In this document: in pieces, positions 54,301 to 62,844 of the stretch | Position numbering within the stretch: position 1 is the first letter of the stretch | Layout: each line of letters begins with the position of its first letter | Source: Vibrio lentus | Lineage (GTDB): Bacteria; Pseudomonadota; Gammaproteobacteria; Enterobacterales; Vibrionaceae | Direction of reading: 5' to 3' | DNA: 64,000 nt | NCBI RefSeq assembly: GCF_030409755.1 | Contig: NZ_JAUFQE010000001.1 | Span: 1,054,001-1,118,000 of the forward strand | The notes under the pieces: generated by a model | What the model was told of the DNA's origin: nothing | What the model saw: only the letters and a program-made list of their open reading frames with translations | Databases searched by the model: none | Made by a program: the position numbers and the translations under genes

Positions 54301-54325
54301 ATGTTCTAAAATGCTCGTTCGCTCA
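54301..54325. promoter_or_regulatory. GlpR operator candidate upstream of glpD
   Basis: ATGTTC at 54301 and ATGCTC-GTT-CGCTCA (54311-54325), 16 nt before glpD. The 15-mer pattern ATGCTC-N3-CGCTCA equals that at 50474-50488 before glpF. Confidence 0.52.
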
Positions 54326-54341
54326 GCAAGAGGTCAAAATC

Positions 54342-55901
54342 ATGAGTGCTCAACAAAATAATTCAAACAACAGTACATCTTCCACTTTAGACTTGATCGT
54401 GATTGGCGGCGGCATCAATGGTGCAGGTATCGCGGCAGATGCAGCAGGTCGTGGTCTCAACGTTGGCTTATACGAAGCAAATGATTTTGCTTCTGCTACT
54501 TCATCTGCAAGTTCAAAACTGATCCACGGTGGCTTACGTTACCTTGAACATTACGAGTTTCGTTTGGTTTCGGAAGCGCTTGCAGAACGCGAAGTATTGT
54601 TAAGAAAAGCACCTCATGTTGCTCAACCAATGCGTTTCCGTTTACCTCATCGACCATTTTTACGCCCAGCTTGGATGATCCGCTGTGGCCTATTCCTTTA
54701 CGATAACTTGGGTAAACGCACCACACTTCCTGGAAGTAAAACGGTGAACTTGGCTAAATCAGGTTTACTGAAGCCAGAAATGAAGACCGGTTTCGAATAC
54801 TCAGATTGCTGGGTTGATGATGCGCGAATGGTATTGCTCAACGTTTTGGCAGCAAAAGAAAACAACGCTGAAGTACGCAACTACTGCCGTGTTGAAAAAG
54901 CGCACCGTGAGGGTGGTATTTGGCATGTGACGATCCTTGATGTGATGACAAACCAACGCTTTGAACGCAAAGCAAAAGCGCTTGTTAACGCTGCTGGTCC
55001 TTGGGTTAAACAGTTCTTTGATGATGGATTAGAGCAGGCTTCGCCTCGTAACATTCGTCTGATCAAAGGCTCACACATTGTTGTGCCACGCATTCATGAC
55101 GAACCACAAGCGTACATTCTGCAAAACAAAGATAATCGCATTGTGTTCATGATCCCTTACCTAGATAAATTCTCGATCATCGGTACTACCGACCTCGAAT
55201 ACAAAGGCGACCCACGCAACGTTGCCATTGATGATGTCGAAGTGGATTACTTGATTGATATCGTTAACCAGCACTTTGTTAAACAGCTTGGCCGTGAAGA
55301 CGTGGTTTGGACATACAGTGGCGTAAGACCACTTTGTGACGACGAATCTGATTCACCGCAAGCGATCACTCGTGACTACACGCTCGAATTAGACGCAGAG
55401 CTGGATCAAGCACCACTACTTTCGATCTTCGGTGGCAAGTTGACCACTTATCGTAAGCTAGGCGAAGCAGCACTTAAGAAGTTAGAACCACACCTAACCA
55501 ACATGGGTGCGCCTTGGACAGCCAACAACACGCTTCCAGGCGGTAACTTTAGTTGTAGCAGAGAGCAGCTTGCGAAGATGATCCACACTAAATACCCTTG
55601 GGCGTCTGAAGCGTTGTTACTTCGTTATGTGACTCAATTCGGTACTTACACGTGGAAACTACTGGAAGGTGCGAATAGCGAAGCTGACCTTGGCAGCCAA
55701 TTCTCAAGCGAAGCCCATGGCGTTTATCAAGTTGAAATCGATTACTTGATCAATGAAGAGATGGCGATGACTGATGAAGACATCTTGTGGCGCAGAACCA
55801 AACTTGGCCTGTACATGAGCGAATCCGAGCAGCAAGCAGTAACGGATTACCTGAAAGAGAAACTACAAAGCAAGGTAGTGAGCTTTTCTCAAGTAGGCTA
55901 A
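54342..55901 (+). CDS. glpD: Aerobic glycerol-3-phosphate dehydrogenase
   Basis: Membrane-associated FAD enzyme oxidising glycerol-3-phosphate to dihydroxyacetone phosphate and reducing quinone. 519 residues. FAD fingerprint LIVIGGGINGAGIAADAAGRG (read as two overlapping halves), family motif SSKLIHGGLRYLEHYEF, and IFGGKLTTYRKL near residue 365. AAGAGGTCAAAATC gives the ribosome-binding site. Own promoter with a GlpR-like dyad and own terminator. Confidence 0.95.
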   Translation: MSAQQNNSNNSTSSTLDLIVIGGGINGAGIAADAAGRGLNVGLYEANDFASATSSASSKLIHGGLRYLEHYEFRLVSEALAEREVLLRKAPHVAQPMRFRLPHRPFLRPAWMIRCGLFLYDNLGKRTTLPGSKTVNLAKSGLLKPEMKTGFEYSDCWVDDARMVLLNVLAAKENNAEVRNYCRVEKAHREGGIWHVTILDVMTNQRFERKAKALVNAAGPWVKQFFDDGLEQASPRNIRLIKGSHIVVPRIHDEPQAYILQNKDNRIVFMIPYLDKFSIIGTTDLEYKGDPRNVAIDDVEVDYLIDIVNQHFVKQLGREDVVWTYSGVRPLCDDESDSPQAITRDYTLELDAELDQAPLLSIFGGKLTTYRKLGEAALKKLEPHLTNMGAPWTANNTLPGGNFSCSREQLAKMIHTKYPWASEALLLRYVTQFGTYTWKLLEGANSEADLGSQFSSEAHGVYQVEIDYLINEEMAMTDEDILWRRTKLGLYMSESEQQAVTDYLKEKLQSKVVSFSQVG

Positions 55902-55943
55902 TCCCACCAGCCTAAACATGGTTCAAGAACATACTTAACAACG

Positions 55944-55974
55944 AAGCTTAGCGTCCCCCGCGCTAAGCTTTTTT
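55944..55974 (+). terminator. Terminator of glpD
   Basis: AAGCTTAGCG (55944-55953) / CGCTAAGCTT (55961-55970), perfect 10-bp stem, followed by T-run. Confidence 0.92.
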
Positions 55975-56049
55975 ATATCCGCCCTATTGACAAAACCTTA
56001 GTGCTAATTGAATTTACCTATATCTACGGTTTCTTGTATCCAAATATTC

Positions 56050-56081
56050 TTATGCGTTCAGATAGAGACTGGAACGCATAA
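56050..56081. other. Inverted repeat upstream of the DUF465 gene terminator
   Basis: TTATGCGTTC (56050-56059) / GAACGCATAA (56072-56081), perfect 10-bp arms with a 12-nt spacer. No T-run; possibly a second hairpin backing the adjacent terminator. Confidence 0.6.
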
Positions 56082-56086
56082 ACAAA

Positions 56087-56108
56087 AAAAACTCCCGAAG
56101 GAGTTTTT
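56087..56108. terminator. Bidirectional terminator of the DUF465 gene
   Basis: AAAAACTCC-CGAA-GGAGTTTTT, perfect 9-bp stem with a stable CGAA tetraloop. Confidence 0.9.
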
Positions 56109-56174
56109 ATTGTCTCAATCTGCAATTTGCTAACTAACTATTTAATTTAGCTATTCAGCAAAATAACCCGCTAG

Positions 56175-56411
56175 CTAGGCAATTAAACGAGCATGCAGTG
56201 AATCTTTAAGCTCAGAACGATCATGTTTTAGTTGGTGCATCGAGCCGTCATCAATGGGTGAATCTTTCAGCTCTAGTTTACGAATCTCTTTATCAAGGTT
56301 GTCGTATGTCTTCATATCTGCTGCAAAGCCATCGTCAGTTTTAGCAAGCTCAGCAATTTTGTCTTTCATTTCAGGAAATTCGTGAACAAGAGAGTGATTT
56401 TCACCTAGCAT
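56175..56411 (-). CDS. ydcH: YdcH (DUF465) family small protein
   Basis: 78 residues, almost wholly helical and charged. The family N-terminus MLGENHSLVHEFPEMKD is present, followed by heptad-like coiled-coil segments (DNLDKEIRKLELKD; HQLKHDRSELKDSL). Good ribosome-binding site AAGAGG before ATG 56411. Family function unknown; abundant in proteobacteria. Monocistronic. Confidence 0.88.
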   Translation of the reverse strand: MLGENHSLVHEFPEMKDKIAELAKTDDGFAADMKTYDNLDKEIRKLELKDSPIDDGSMHQLKHDRSELKDSLHARLIA

Positions 56412-56534
56412 AGAAACCTCTTAAGTTGAGTAAAGTGATTGGTATTAAGCACATTTCATTATTAACCTTAGCAAGTGCTTCAAATAACAAATGAGATCCA
56501 GTACACAGCCTAGAATATAGACAATTCAGATTCA

Positions 56535-56558
56535 CAAATTTACAAATTTACAAATTTA
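56535..56558. repeat. Octamer tandem repeat (CAAATTTA x3)
   Basis: Three perfect units with a partial unit before, in the gene-free stretch 56412-56696, which otherwise shows only a hairpin. Confidence 0.88.
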
Positions 56559-56596
56559 CAACATCAGTCGGTGGGATACGCTGTTTTACATAGAAG

Positions 56597-56624
56597 AAAG
56601 CCTCGTGTAATCACAAGGCTTTTT
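56597..56624. terminator. Hairpin, possible terminator
   Basis: AAAGCCT (56597-56603) / AGGCTTT (56616-56622) plus TGT/ACA inside, then TTT. Downstream of the small lipoprotein gene on the minus strand; better U-tract on the plus strand. Confidence 0.6.
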
Positions 56625-56696
56625 ATGGGGGTCTTTATAAGAACAGTGACAAAAATGATAATAACAGCAGCTAAAAAGGTGTTTCTGAAAAAGAGA

Positions 56697-56816
56697 TTAA
56701 CTACTACACCCACTCGTATCCACTTTATTCATTTGATCATGTGAAGATGTGTCAGAGCCTGTAGATTGGCATCCTGCCACAAACAATAGCGTTACAGATA
56801 AGATAAGCCATTTCAT
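56697..56816 (-). CDS. Small lipoprotein (39 residues)
   Basis: Starts at ATG 56816 with AAGAGGA at 6-nt spacing, an excellent ribosome-binding site. MKWLILSVTLLFVAGC is a complete type II signal peptide with lipobox VAGC (C16). The residue after C16 is Gln, so outer-membrane sorting is expected. The mature peptide is only 24 residues, Ser/Asp-rich, with a second cysteine near the end. Function unknown; comparable to other tiny Vibrio lipoproteins. Confidence 0.7.
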   Translation of the reverse strand: MKWLILSVTLLFVAGCQSTGSDTSSHDQMNKVDTSGCSS

Positions 56817-57054
56817 AATTAATCCTCTTTTAGTCATGACTAAAGCATAGTGCTTTTAAGTGCAGATACCTCAGTCATTAACTAAAGCCTTACCTAACGA
56901 TAAAGCCTTGGTTAATGAACAAAGCATCGCTTCATTAATTAACGACCTGCTTTTGTACAAAAAACTTTCACTCAACTGAATAAAAATCGATCAAAAACTG
57001 AAAGAGGACAGTTGTGGATCCATGACGAGGATCTAAAAAACGAGTCGCTAAATG

Positions 57055-57750
57055 TTAGTCGCTCGTCGCCAAACGTACTGCCGCTTCAGAGTGAATTGCT
57101 GTCGTATCAAACAGTGGCACATCGGTATGTTGTTGCTGAATCAGCAGGGCGATTTCAGTACAGCCCAGAATAACGGCTTCAGCACCTTGCTGGCTTAGCT
57201 TCTCGATGATTTGACGATATACATCTCGAGACTCTTTTTTTACTTCGCCTCGACACAGCTCTTGATAAATGATGTTGTGCACTTTCTGTCGGTCACTCTC
57301 ATCTGGAATCACAACATCGATACCAAACTTGTTAGTCAGGCGGCCTTTGTAGAAATCTTGTTCCATCGTGAAAGCCGTACCAAGTAATCCTACTTTCTTT
57401 ACGCCCTGTTCAAGCAGCTTCTGCGCGGTGGTATCAGCGATGTGCAAGATAGGGATCGTGATCTTCTCTTCGATCTCAGGAACGACCTTATGCATGGTAT
57501 TGGTACAAATCAGAATGAAATCAGCCCCACCCTTCTCTACCGATAAAGCCGCGTCCGATAAAATGTCGGCTGTCTCTTCCCAACGACCTTGATGTTGGAG
57601 CTTTTCTATCTCATCGAAGTTCACGCTGTACATACAAACCTTTGCAGAATTGAGCCCACCAAGGGTCGCTTTAATGCCCTCGTTGATGGATTTGTAGTAG
57701 CTTACTGTCGACTCCCAACTCATACCGCCGAGCAAACCGATCGTTTTCAT
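57055..57750 (-). CDS. Aspartate/glutamate racemase family protein, YgeA-like
   Basis: 231 residues. Two catalytic cysteines, C82 in LICTNTMHK and C197 in ILGCTEIALL, in the two-domain pseudosymmetric fold. N-terminus MKTIGLLGGMSWEST is family-typical. YgeA of E. coli is a broad amino-acid racemase; here Asp, Glu or other substrate is uncertain. Cytoplasmic, monocistronic. Confidence 0.9.
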   Translation of the reverse strand: MKTIGLLGGMSWESTVSYYKSINEGIKATLGGLNSAKVCMYSVNFDEIEKLQHQGRWEETADILSDAALSVEKGGADFILICTNTMHKVVPEIEEKITIPILHIADTTAQKLLEQGVKKVGLLGTAFTMEQDFYKGRLTNKFGIDVVIPDESDRQKVHNIIYQELCRGEVKKESRDVYRQIIEKLSQQGAEAVILGCTEIALLIQQQHTDVPLFDTTAIHSEAAVRLATSD

Positions 57751-57899
57751 GTTTCTATTCCTTTATTTTTTCGACTATCCGATTAAACCGTCATGAGTTA
57801 AGAACTTATAGTACGTTCTTGCTTATAGCGAGGCATTAAGCCTTCATTGTTTTTAAACGTTCATTCCAAACCGCTGATTTCAAAAACGTCCGCGAACAA

Positions 57900-57930
57900 A
57901 AAAGCTCGAATTAAAAATCCGAGCCTTTAT
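57900..57930. terminator. Terminator of the exported HAD gene
   Basis: AAGCTCG (57902 on) pairs with CGAGCCTT (57921 on), 5-bp GC core, A-run on the left giving the minus-strand U-tract. Confidence 0.65.
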
Positions 57931-57955
57931 GATTTGACCAAAGGTAAACTAAGCG

Positions 57956-58939
57956 TTAGTACACCTCACACCAATCTGATTTCATGTCGATCAGTGTCCA
58001 GTCATCTCTAGAGTTCGCTTCATCGAGTGCTTTATCTAATTTACCAACATGGGACTCACGATCGTACTTCCATTCTCGCTCGGCATCGGTATGGTGAACA
58101 ATCATAGCCATTGAGTTGGGTTGGCTCGTTGCCCACTGCATCATCGCTTGGTCACCATCTGAGTTGCCTACTACTAAAATAGGCTTCTTACCGATGATAT
58201 GCTGAATGTTAGTGACCTTTCCGGCTTTGTCATCAATCGTCAAAATGGACGAATTTTTGGTAACGATCGGCTTACCATCGTTGTAGCTGTAATTATATTT
58301 AAGCGCGCTGCCGATAATCTGCTCTGGCGGGATGTTATAAGCTTCTGGAGCCCACGCTCGCATAAAGTCAACGCCTCCGCCTGACACGATGTAAGTCTTA
58401 AAGTCATGCTCTTGTAGGTAAGTCAGCATCTCTTTCATTGGCTGATAAGTCAGGTCTGTGTAGGCTTTATTGAAACGTCCGTCTTTTGCTATCTCTAACC
58501 ATTTCTCAACGTCTTGTTGGTATTGCTCAACAGTCATACCAGAATGTGTCGCCATAATGATTTTCAGTAACCCTTCTTCACCGCTACTAAGGACGCCCTC
58601 GATATCATTTTCAAGCACAAACTTAAAAGGGGCTTCGGTTTTCCATTCAGGGTGATCTGGTGCCATTTCTTTTACACGGTCTAACGCAAACGCCAATTGG
58701 AAGTAGTAAGGCTTTTCCGACCAAAGCGTACCGTCGTTATCGAACACGGCGATACGATCTTCAATCGCCACGAACGTATCAGACTCAGCTTTGGTGGTTT
58801 TCCCAACATAGTCGACGATAGCGGATTTGCTCTCACTATCTTTCCAAGAAGGCAGCAGATTAGGGTCACAGTCTTTAGCAAAAGACGAGAAAGAGAGACT
58901 AGATAAAATCGCGACAGATAAAAGGGTTATTTTCTTCAT
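57956..58939 (-). CDS. Exported HAD-superfamily phosphatase
   Basis: 327 residues with a signal peptide (KKITLLSVAILSSLSFSSFA, cleavage near 20-21). HAD motif I AVFDNDGTLWSEK, motif II YIVSGGGVDF, motif IV VVGNSDGDQAMM. Cap lies between I and II. Resembles phosphoserine-phosphatase-like HAD proteins but exported; three cysteines (C near the mature N-terminus and in the final SDWCEVY) could form a disulphide. ATG 58939 preferred to ATG 58951. Substrate unknown; phosphate scavenging is possible. Confidence 0.83.
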   Translation of the reverse strand: MKKITLLSVAILSSLSFSSFAKDCDPNLLPSWKDSESKSAIVDYVGKTTKAESDTFVAIEDRIAVFDNDGTLWSEKPYYFQLAFALDRVKEMAPDHPEWKTEAPFKFVLENDIEGVLSSGEEGLLKIIMATHSGMTVEQYQQDVEKWLEIAKDGRFNKAYTDLTYQPMKEMLTYLQEHDFKTYIVSGGGVDFMRAWAPEAYNIPPEQIIGSALKYNYSYNDGKPIVTKNSSILTIDDKAGKVTNIQHIIGKKPILVVGNSDGDQAMMQWATSQPNSMAMIVHHTDAEREWKYDRESHVGKLDKALDEANSRDDWTLIDMKSDWCEVY

Positions 58940-59060
58940 AGCAACTACCATGTTGTTGAATTAATTGTAGGGTTTAATTCAATTCATCCTAGTTGGTCTA
59001 CTCTGATTTTCCACTTATGGACACTATAACCAATACTCATATTTCTATTGGAACAAACGT

Positions 59061-59099
59061 AAAACGAGGGTTAACCTCACGGCCAACCCTCGTTGTTTT
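59061..59099. terminator. Terminator of the triple-RidA gene
   Basis: AACGAGGGTT (59063-59072) / AACCCTCGTT (59085-59094), perfect 10-bp stem, with A-run left and GTTTTG right. Confidence 0.85.
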
Positions 59100-59116
59100 G
59101 ATGCTACATAGAACGC

Positions 59117-60382
59117 TTAAAAGCTAGGCGGGGTTCCCTCACCATTGGAAGCAATTGCATCAATTTGCACCAAAGCCCCCATAGGAACATCAGACACACC
59201 GATAACCGTACGCGCAGGTAATGGACCGTCAAAATAGTGCGTACAAACGTCATTAAGCACATCTAGATCTGCCATGTCTCTTAATTGGATATTCAACTTC
59301 ACGATGTCATCCATCACGTGGCCAACACTTTCAATCACTTCTTTAATGTTATTTAGGCACTGCATCGTCTGCTCTTTTGCGCCTGTCGTAACAATTGCCC
59401 CAATTGTTGGGTCTAGCGGTAACTGAGCGGAGATATTGTTGTAGTGAGAAAAAGCCACGGTTTGCGTGGAGTGCCCACTGATTGGTGCAGCTTTGGTATT
59501 GTTTGCCTTAATCACTATTCCATGTCGATCTTCAACCGCTTGTGGCGGAGTGCCATCGCCGTGTGACACGATCGCATCCATCTGCACTAACGCTCCCATT
59601 GCTAGGCCTTCTACAACCGTCACCGAGCGCGCTGGCATGTAACCGACAGCCCTCGCAATCGCGGAATCCGGGAAGAAGGTGGTATACACTTCATTGACTG
59701 CTGCAAGGTCATCAAGGCTTCTCACATGGATATTCACTTTCACGATGTCATCAAACGGAACATCTACATTTTCCAGTATCGATTTGATGTTTTTGAGGCA
59801 TTGAATCGCGTGCTCTTTTGCTCTACCAACAACGATGCTGCCCGATTGCGGGTCAATCGGTAGCTGAGCTGAAATGTGATTATAGTGAGAGAAAGCCACC
59901 GTCTGAGTCGATAAAGAACTGACTGGTGCGTGTTGAGTATTTCTTGCGATCTTTACTAACTCACAAGCCGCTTGTGGGTAAGTGCCTTCACCATTCGAGA
60001 TCACTGCATCCATTTGTAAATGAGCACCTTCGAGCGGTAAATCAGCAACAGCGAGTGCCGTGTATGTTGGGACGTAGTGTTGGAAAAAAGACGCGTAGGT
60101 TCCATTAACTACATCGATATCTGCAATGTTTTTCAAGTATATATTTACTCTCACTACATCGTGCATATGGTGTCCAATGCTCTCCACAATCGCTTGAATG
60201 TTTAATAGGCACTGCTTTGTTTGATCTTCTAAAGAGCCAGAGATCAGGCTGCCTGTTTTAGGATCGGTCGGTAATTGAGCAGATAGGTTATTGTAGTGTG
60301 AAAATGCCACCGATTGTGTTGAGAAAGGGCTCAGCGGTGCATCTTCAGTGTTTCTTGAAACTTTAATAATATCGGCACTCAT
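59117..60382 (-). CDS. Triple-domain RidA (YjgF/YER057c/UK114) protein
   Basis: 421 residues made of three tandem RidA domains: about 1-140, 141-288 and 289-421. Each repeats STQ(S/T)VAFSHYN-x-(I/L)SAQLP-x-DP and ends in QMDA/QIDA-I plus (N/H)GEGT or HGDGT. The usual protein is a single ~130-residue domain that forms a trimer and hydrolyses reactive enamines/imines with a key Arg. Domain 3 has PAR391T and domain 2 AR252S, aligned with that Arg; domain 1 has PTY107T instead. So one chain could form a pseudo-trimer with two competent sites. It follows the agmatine genes on the same strand, 175 nt after ptcA. A role in quenching imines from amine catabolism is inferred. Confidence 0.88.
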   Translation of the reverse strand: MSADIIKVSRNTEDAPLSPFSTQSVAFSHYNNLSAQLPTDPKTGSLISGSLEDQTKQCLLNIQAIVESIGHHMHDVVRVNIYLKNIADIDVVNGTYASFFQHYVPTYTALAVADLPLEGAHLQMDAVISNGEGTYPQAACELVKIARNTQHAPVSSLSTQTVAFSHYNHISAQLPIDPQSGSIVVGRAKEHAIQCLKNIKSILENVDVPFDDIVKVNIHVRSLDDLAAVNEVYTTFFPDSAIARAVGYMPARSVTVVEGLAMGALVQMDAIVSHGDGTPPQAVEDRHGIVIKANNTKAAPISGHSTQTVAFSHYNNISAQLPLDPTIGAIVTTGAKEQTMQCLNNIKEVIESVGHVMDDIVKLNIQLRDMADLDVLNDVCTHYFDGPLPARTVIGVSDVPMGALVQIDAIASNGEGTPPSF

Positions 60383-60525
60383 GTCGATACATCTCCTATT
60401 CGAGTATTGATGTCAGATAGAGCCAATCGGCCACGTGTTTATCGACATTTCAAAATAAAAGGCACAAAAATAGCCGAACCAATAAATCGTGATAAATACT
60501 GGTCCAGCTTAATTCACTTTAAACA

Positions 60526-60547
60526 GTGGAGGCACTGATGCCCCCAC
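60526..60547 (-). terminator. Hairpin after ptcA, probable terminator or attenuator
   Basis: GTGGAGGCA (60526-60534) / TGCCCCCAC (60539-60547) with one mismatch and a CTGA loop; weak U-tract on the minus strand, so readthrough into the RidA gene is possible. Confidence 0.55.
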
Positions 60548-60557
60548 GAATAAACCT

Positions 60558-61604
60558 CTACAGCGTGCTTAGGAAGCTGCTGATTTTTTCTTCGTGATGC
60601 TTAACGGTTTCTTGTGTTGGGATAACCGCATCTTTGTGTGTGAAGTACACTAAAATTGCCATCTGCGCAGTGAGTCGGTTTTCGGCTTCATCGAACGCCA
60701 CTGAGTATTCACTTTCTAGTGCGCCGCGAGTCACTTCTTCTTTGTCATTCGCAGGTAGGCAGTGCAGCAGCATTGCGCCTGGGCGAGCCTTAGCCATTAG
60801 CTCTTCAGTAATCACGTAGTTAGGCATGAATGCCGCAAGGCGCTCTTCCTTCTCATCCATTTGCGTGACCCAGTAGAAGCTATCGCCGTACACCACATCA
60901 CAGTCACTGATGCGCTCTACATCATCAGTAATTTCAATCGTGCCACCAGACTCTTCACAGAAGTTCAGCGCCATGTCGATCCACTCTTGTTCCATTTGGT
61001 ATTTCTTAGGACCAATTTGCTTAAAGCCCATACCGTACTTAGCACAAGTCAGCATCAGTGAACGGCACACATCCGTCGCGTCACCCATGAATGCTAAGGT
61101 GAGATCAGACAACTTACGTCCATCAGTGATGTGTTCTCTGATCGTATAGAGATCCGCAAGCATTTGAGTTGGGTGGAAACGCGTATCAAGGCCGTTGATC
61201 ACTGGCACTGTCGACATTTCAAGTAGGCCATCGAGTGTTTCGGGGCTATTGGTACGAGCCATGATGATGTCGCACATACGCGATAAAACACGAGAAGTAT
61301 CATCAATCGACTCTTTACCACCTAAGTGAATGTCTTTTGGTGATAGGAATAGTGCATGACCACCCAATAATGTTGCCGCCACTTCGAAAGAAACACGTGT
61401 ACGAGTAGACCCCGCTTCGAAGATCATCCCTACTGACTTGCCTTTGAACAGTGGCGGAATAGCGTTGTCTTTGCGCGCCTGTTTCAGGTGAGTCATCAAC
61501 TCCATCATGTTGTCCATTTCTTGAACAGAGAAGTCTTTCATGGAGACCATATGCTCTAGGTTTGCTTTGTTTAGTTCAGTTGCGCTAGAAGAAGGTAATT
61601 TCAT
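60558..61604 (-). CDS. ptcA: Putrescine carbamoyltransferase (OTCase family)
   Basis: Converts N-carbamoylputrescine and phosphate to putrescine and carbamoyl phosphate. 348 residues. Carbamoyl-phosphate-binding motif STRTR (66-70), then HPTQ and HCLP. The SMG loop that binds ornithine in true OTCases is absent; DSFYWVTQMDEKEER stands in its place, resembling putrescine enzymes. Next to agmatine deiminase and an antiporter, so ornithine carbamoyltransferase is the less likely alternative. AGGAAC lies before ATG 61604. Confidence 0.84.
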   Translation of the reverse strand: MKLPSSSATELNKANLEHMVSMKDFSVQEMDNMMELMTHLKQARKDNAIPPLFKGKSVGMIFEAGSTRTRVSFEVAATLLGGHALFLSPKDIHLGGKESIDDTSRVLSRMCDIIMARTNSPETLDGLLEMSTVPVINGLDTRFHPTQMLADLYTIREHITDGRKLSDLTLAFMGDATDVCRSLMLTCAKYGMGFKQIGPKKYQMEQEWIDMALNFCEESGGTIEITDDVERISDCDVVYGDSFYWVTQMDEKEERLAAFMPNYVITEELMAKARPGAMLLHCLPANDKEEVTRGALESEYSVAFDEAENRLTAQMAILVYFTHKDAVIPTQETVKHHEEKISSFLSTL

Positions 61605-61634
61605 AATAAGTTCCTATTTTTCATAATTTTGTGC

Positions 61635-61702
61635 GCGGTTCTTTCAAGTTCACTTTCATGGCGATTTGATTTTGAATACATGCCATCACTTTTAAGAACC
61701 GC
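61635..61702 (-). other. Structured leader between aguA and ptcA
   Basis: GCGGTTCTT (61635-61643) pairs exactly with AAGAACCGC (61694-61702); inside, ATGGC (61658-61662) pairs with GCCAT (61682-61686). Together a 68-nt nested hairpin occupies half of the 132-nt gap before ptcA. Could be an attenuator, processing site or mRNA stabiliser. Confidence 0.5.
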
Positions 61703-61736
61703 TGCGTTTGGGATTAAATTGGTTTTTCTGTTGTAA

Positions 61737-62828
61737 CTAAACTCTTGGTACTTGTTGGGTGATGCAGTGGATGTTGCCGCCACCTAACAAAATTTCTCGA
61801 GCTGGGACGCCATTCACTTCGTAGCCTGGATAAATGCCTTCCAAGATTCCGATAACATCGTTGTCGTAGCGTGGATCGAGCAACGGCAACACGATTTGGT
61901 TATTGGTAATCAGGTAATTGGCATACGACGCCGCTAAGCGCTCACCCGCTTCTCGCTCCATTCCGTCTGCGATATCGATACCTGCCGCTTCTTCCTCGGT
62001 CATGAAAAGAGGACCTGGCATTGGCAGCTTATGTACTTTTATCTGACGGCCTTTGGCATCAGTCTGACTGGTGATGTAGTCATAGGCTTCGTTGCTGATC
62101 TCATATTGAGGATCGTTCTTGTCATCGCACCATGTGAGAACCACTTCACCCGGCTTCACGACGTGGAGAATGTTGTCGACGTGGCCATTAGTTTCATCGT
62201 TATACAAACCACGAGGCAGCCAGATAACTTTCTCAACATTGAGGTGTTCACAAAGCACTTCCGTCAGTTCTTCTTTGCTCATATCTGGGTTGCGGCTTTC
62301 GTGTAATAGGCATTCTTCTGTTGTGTAGAGCGTGCCTTCGCCATCAACGTGAATTGAACCGCCTTCTAGTACTATTGGAGCGCGGTATCGAGAGTCACGA
62401 ATGGTTTCACACATCTTTTGAGCGACTTGGTTGTCGCGGTTCCACGGTGAATACAATCCATCCACAAACCCGCCCCATGCATTGAATTCCCAATCCACTC
62501 CTCGGCGTTCACCGCTGTCATCAACAACATAAGTCGCACCGATGTCGCGCATCCAAGAGTCATCAGTCGAGATTTCCAATACTCGAATGTCCTCTGGTAA
62601 ACGAGATACTGCGTTATCGTATTGGTCTGAACTCGCGAGCATGGTGACTGGTGTCGTATGGCTGATCTTGGTGGCAACATCAGCAAACACCGCTTGTGCT
62701 GGTTTTGCTCCATTGCGCCAGTTGTCGGTGCGCTCTGGCCAAGCCATCCAAATTTCGCTGTGTGGCTCGTGTTCCCCTGGCATTCTGAAGCCATCATGTT
62801 TTGGAGTGGTATCAATCAGTTTTTTCAT
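61737..62828 (-). CDS. aguA: Agmatine deiminase
   Basis: Hydrolyses agmatine to N-carbamoylputrescine and ammonia. 363 residues, peptidyl-arginine-deiminase-type fold. N-terminal DGFRMPGEHEPHSEIWMAWP, EGGSIHVDGEGT, and the catalytic cysteine C355 in LGGGNIHCITQQ. ATG 62828 has AAGGGACA upstream. 16 nt after the antiporter gene, so cotranscribed. Confidence 0.95.
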   Translation of the reverse strand: MKKLIDTTPKHDGFRMPGEHEPHSEIWMAWPERTDNWRNGAKPAQAVFADVATKISHTTPVTMLASSDQYDNAVSRLPEDIRVLEISTDDSWMRDIGATYVVDDSGERRGVDWEFNAWGGFVDGLYSPWNRDNQVAQKMCETIRDSRYRAPIVLEGGSIHVDGEGTLYTTEECLLHESRNPDMSKEELTEVLCEHLNVEKVIWLPRGLYNDETNGHVDNILHVVKPGEVVLTWCDDKNDPQYEISNEAYDYITSQTDAKGRQIKVHKLPMPGPLFMTEEEAAGIDIADGMEREAGERLAASYANYLITNNQIVLPLLDPRYDNDVIGILEGIYPGYEVNGVPAREILLGGGNIHCITQQVPRV

Positions 62829-62844
62829 CGTTATGTCCCTTAAA

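Noticed and set aside
60558..61604. argF (ornithine carbamoyltransferase)
   Set aside because: The ornithine SMG loop is missing and the gene sits with agmatine deiminase, favouring putrescine carbamoyltransferase.
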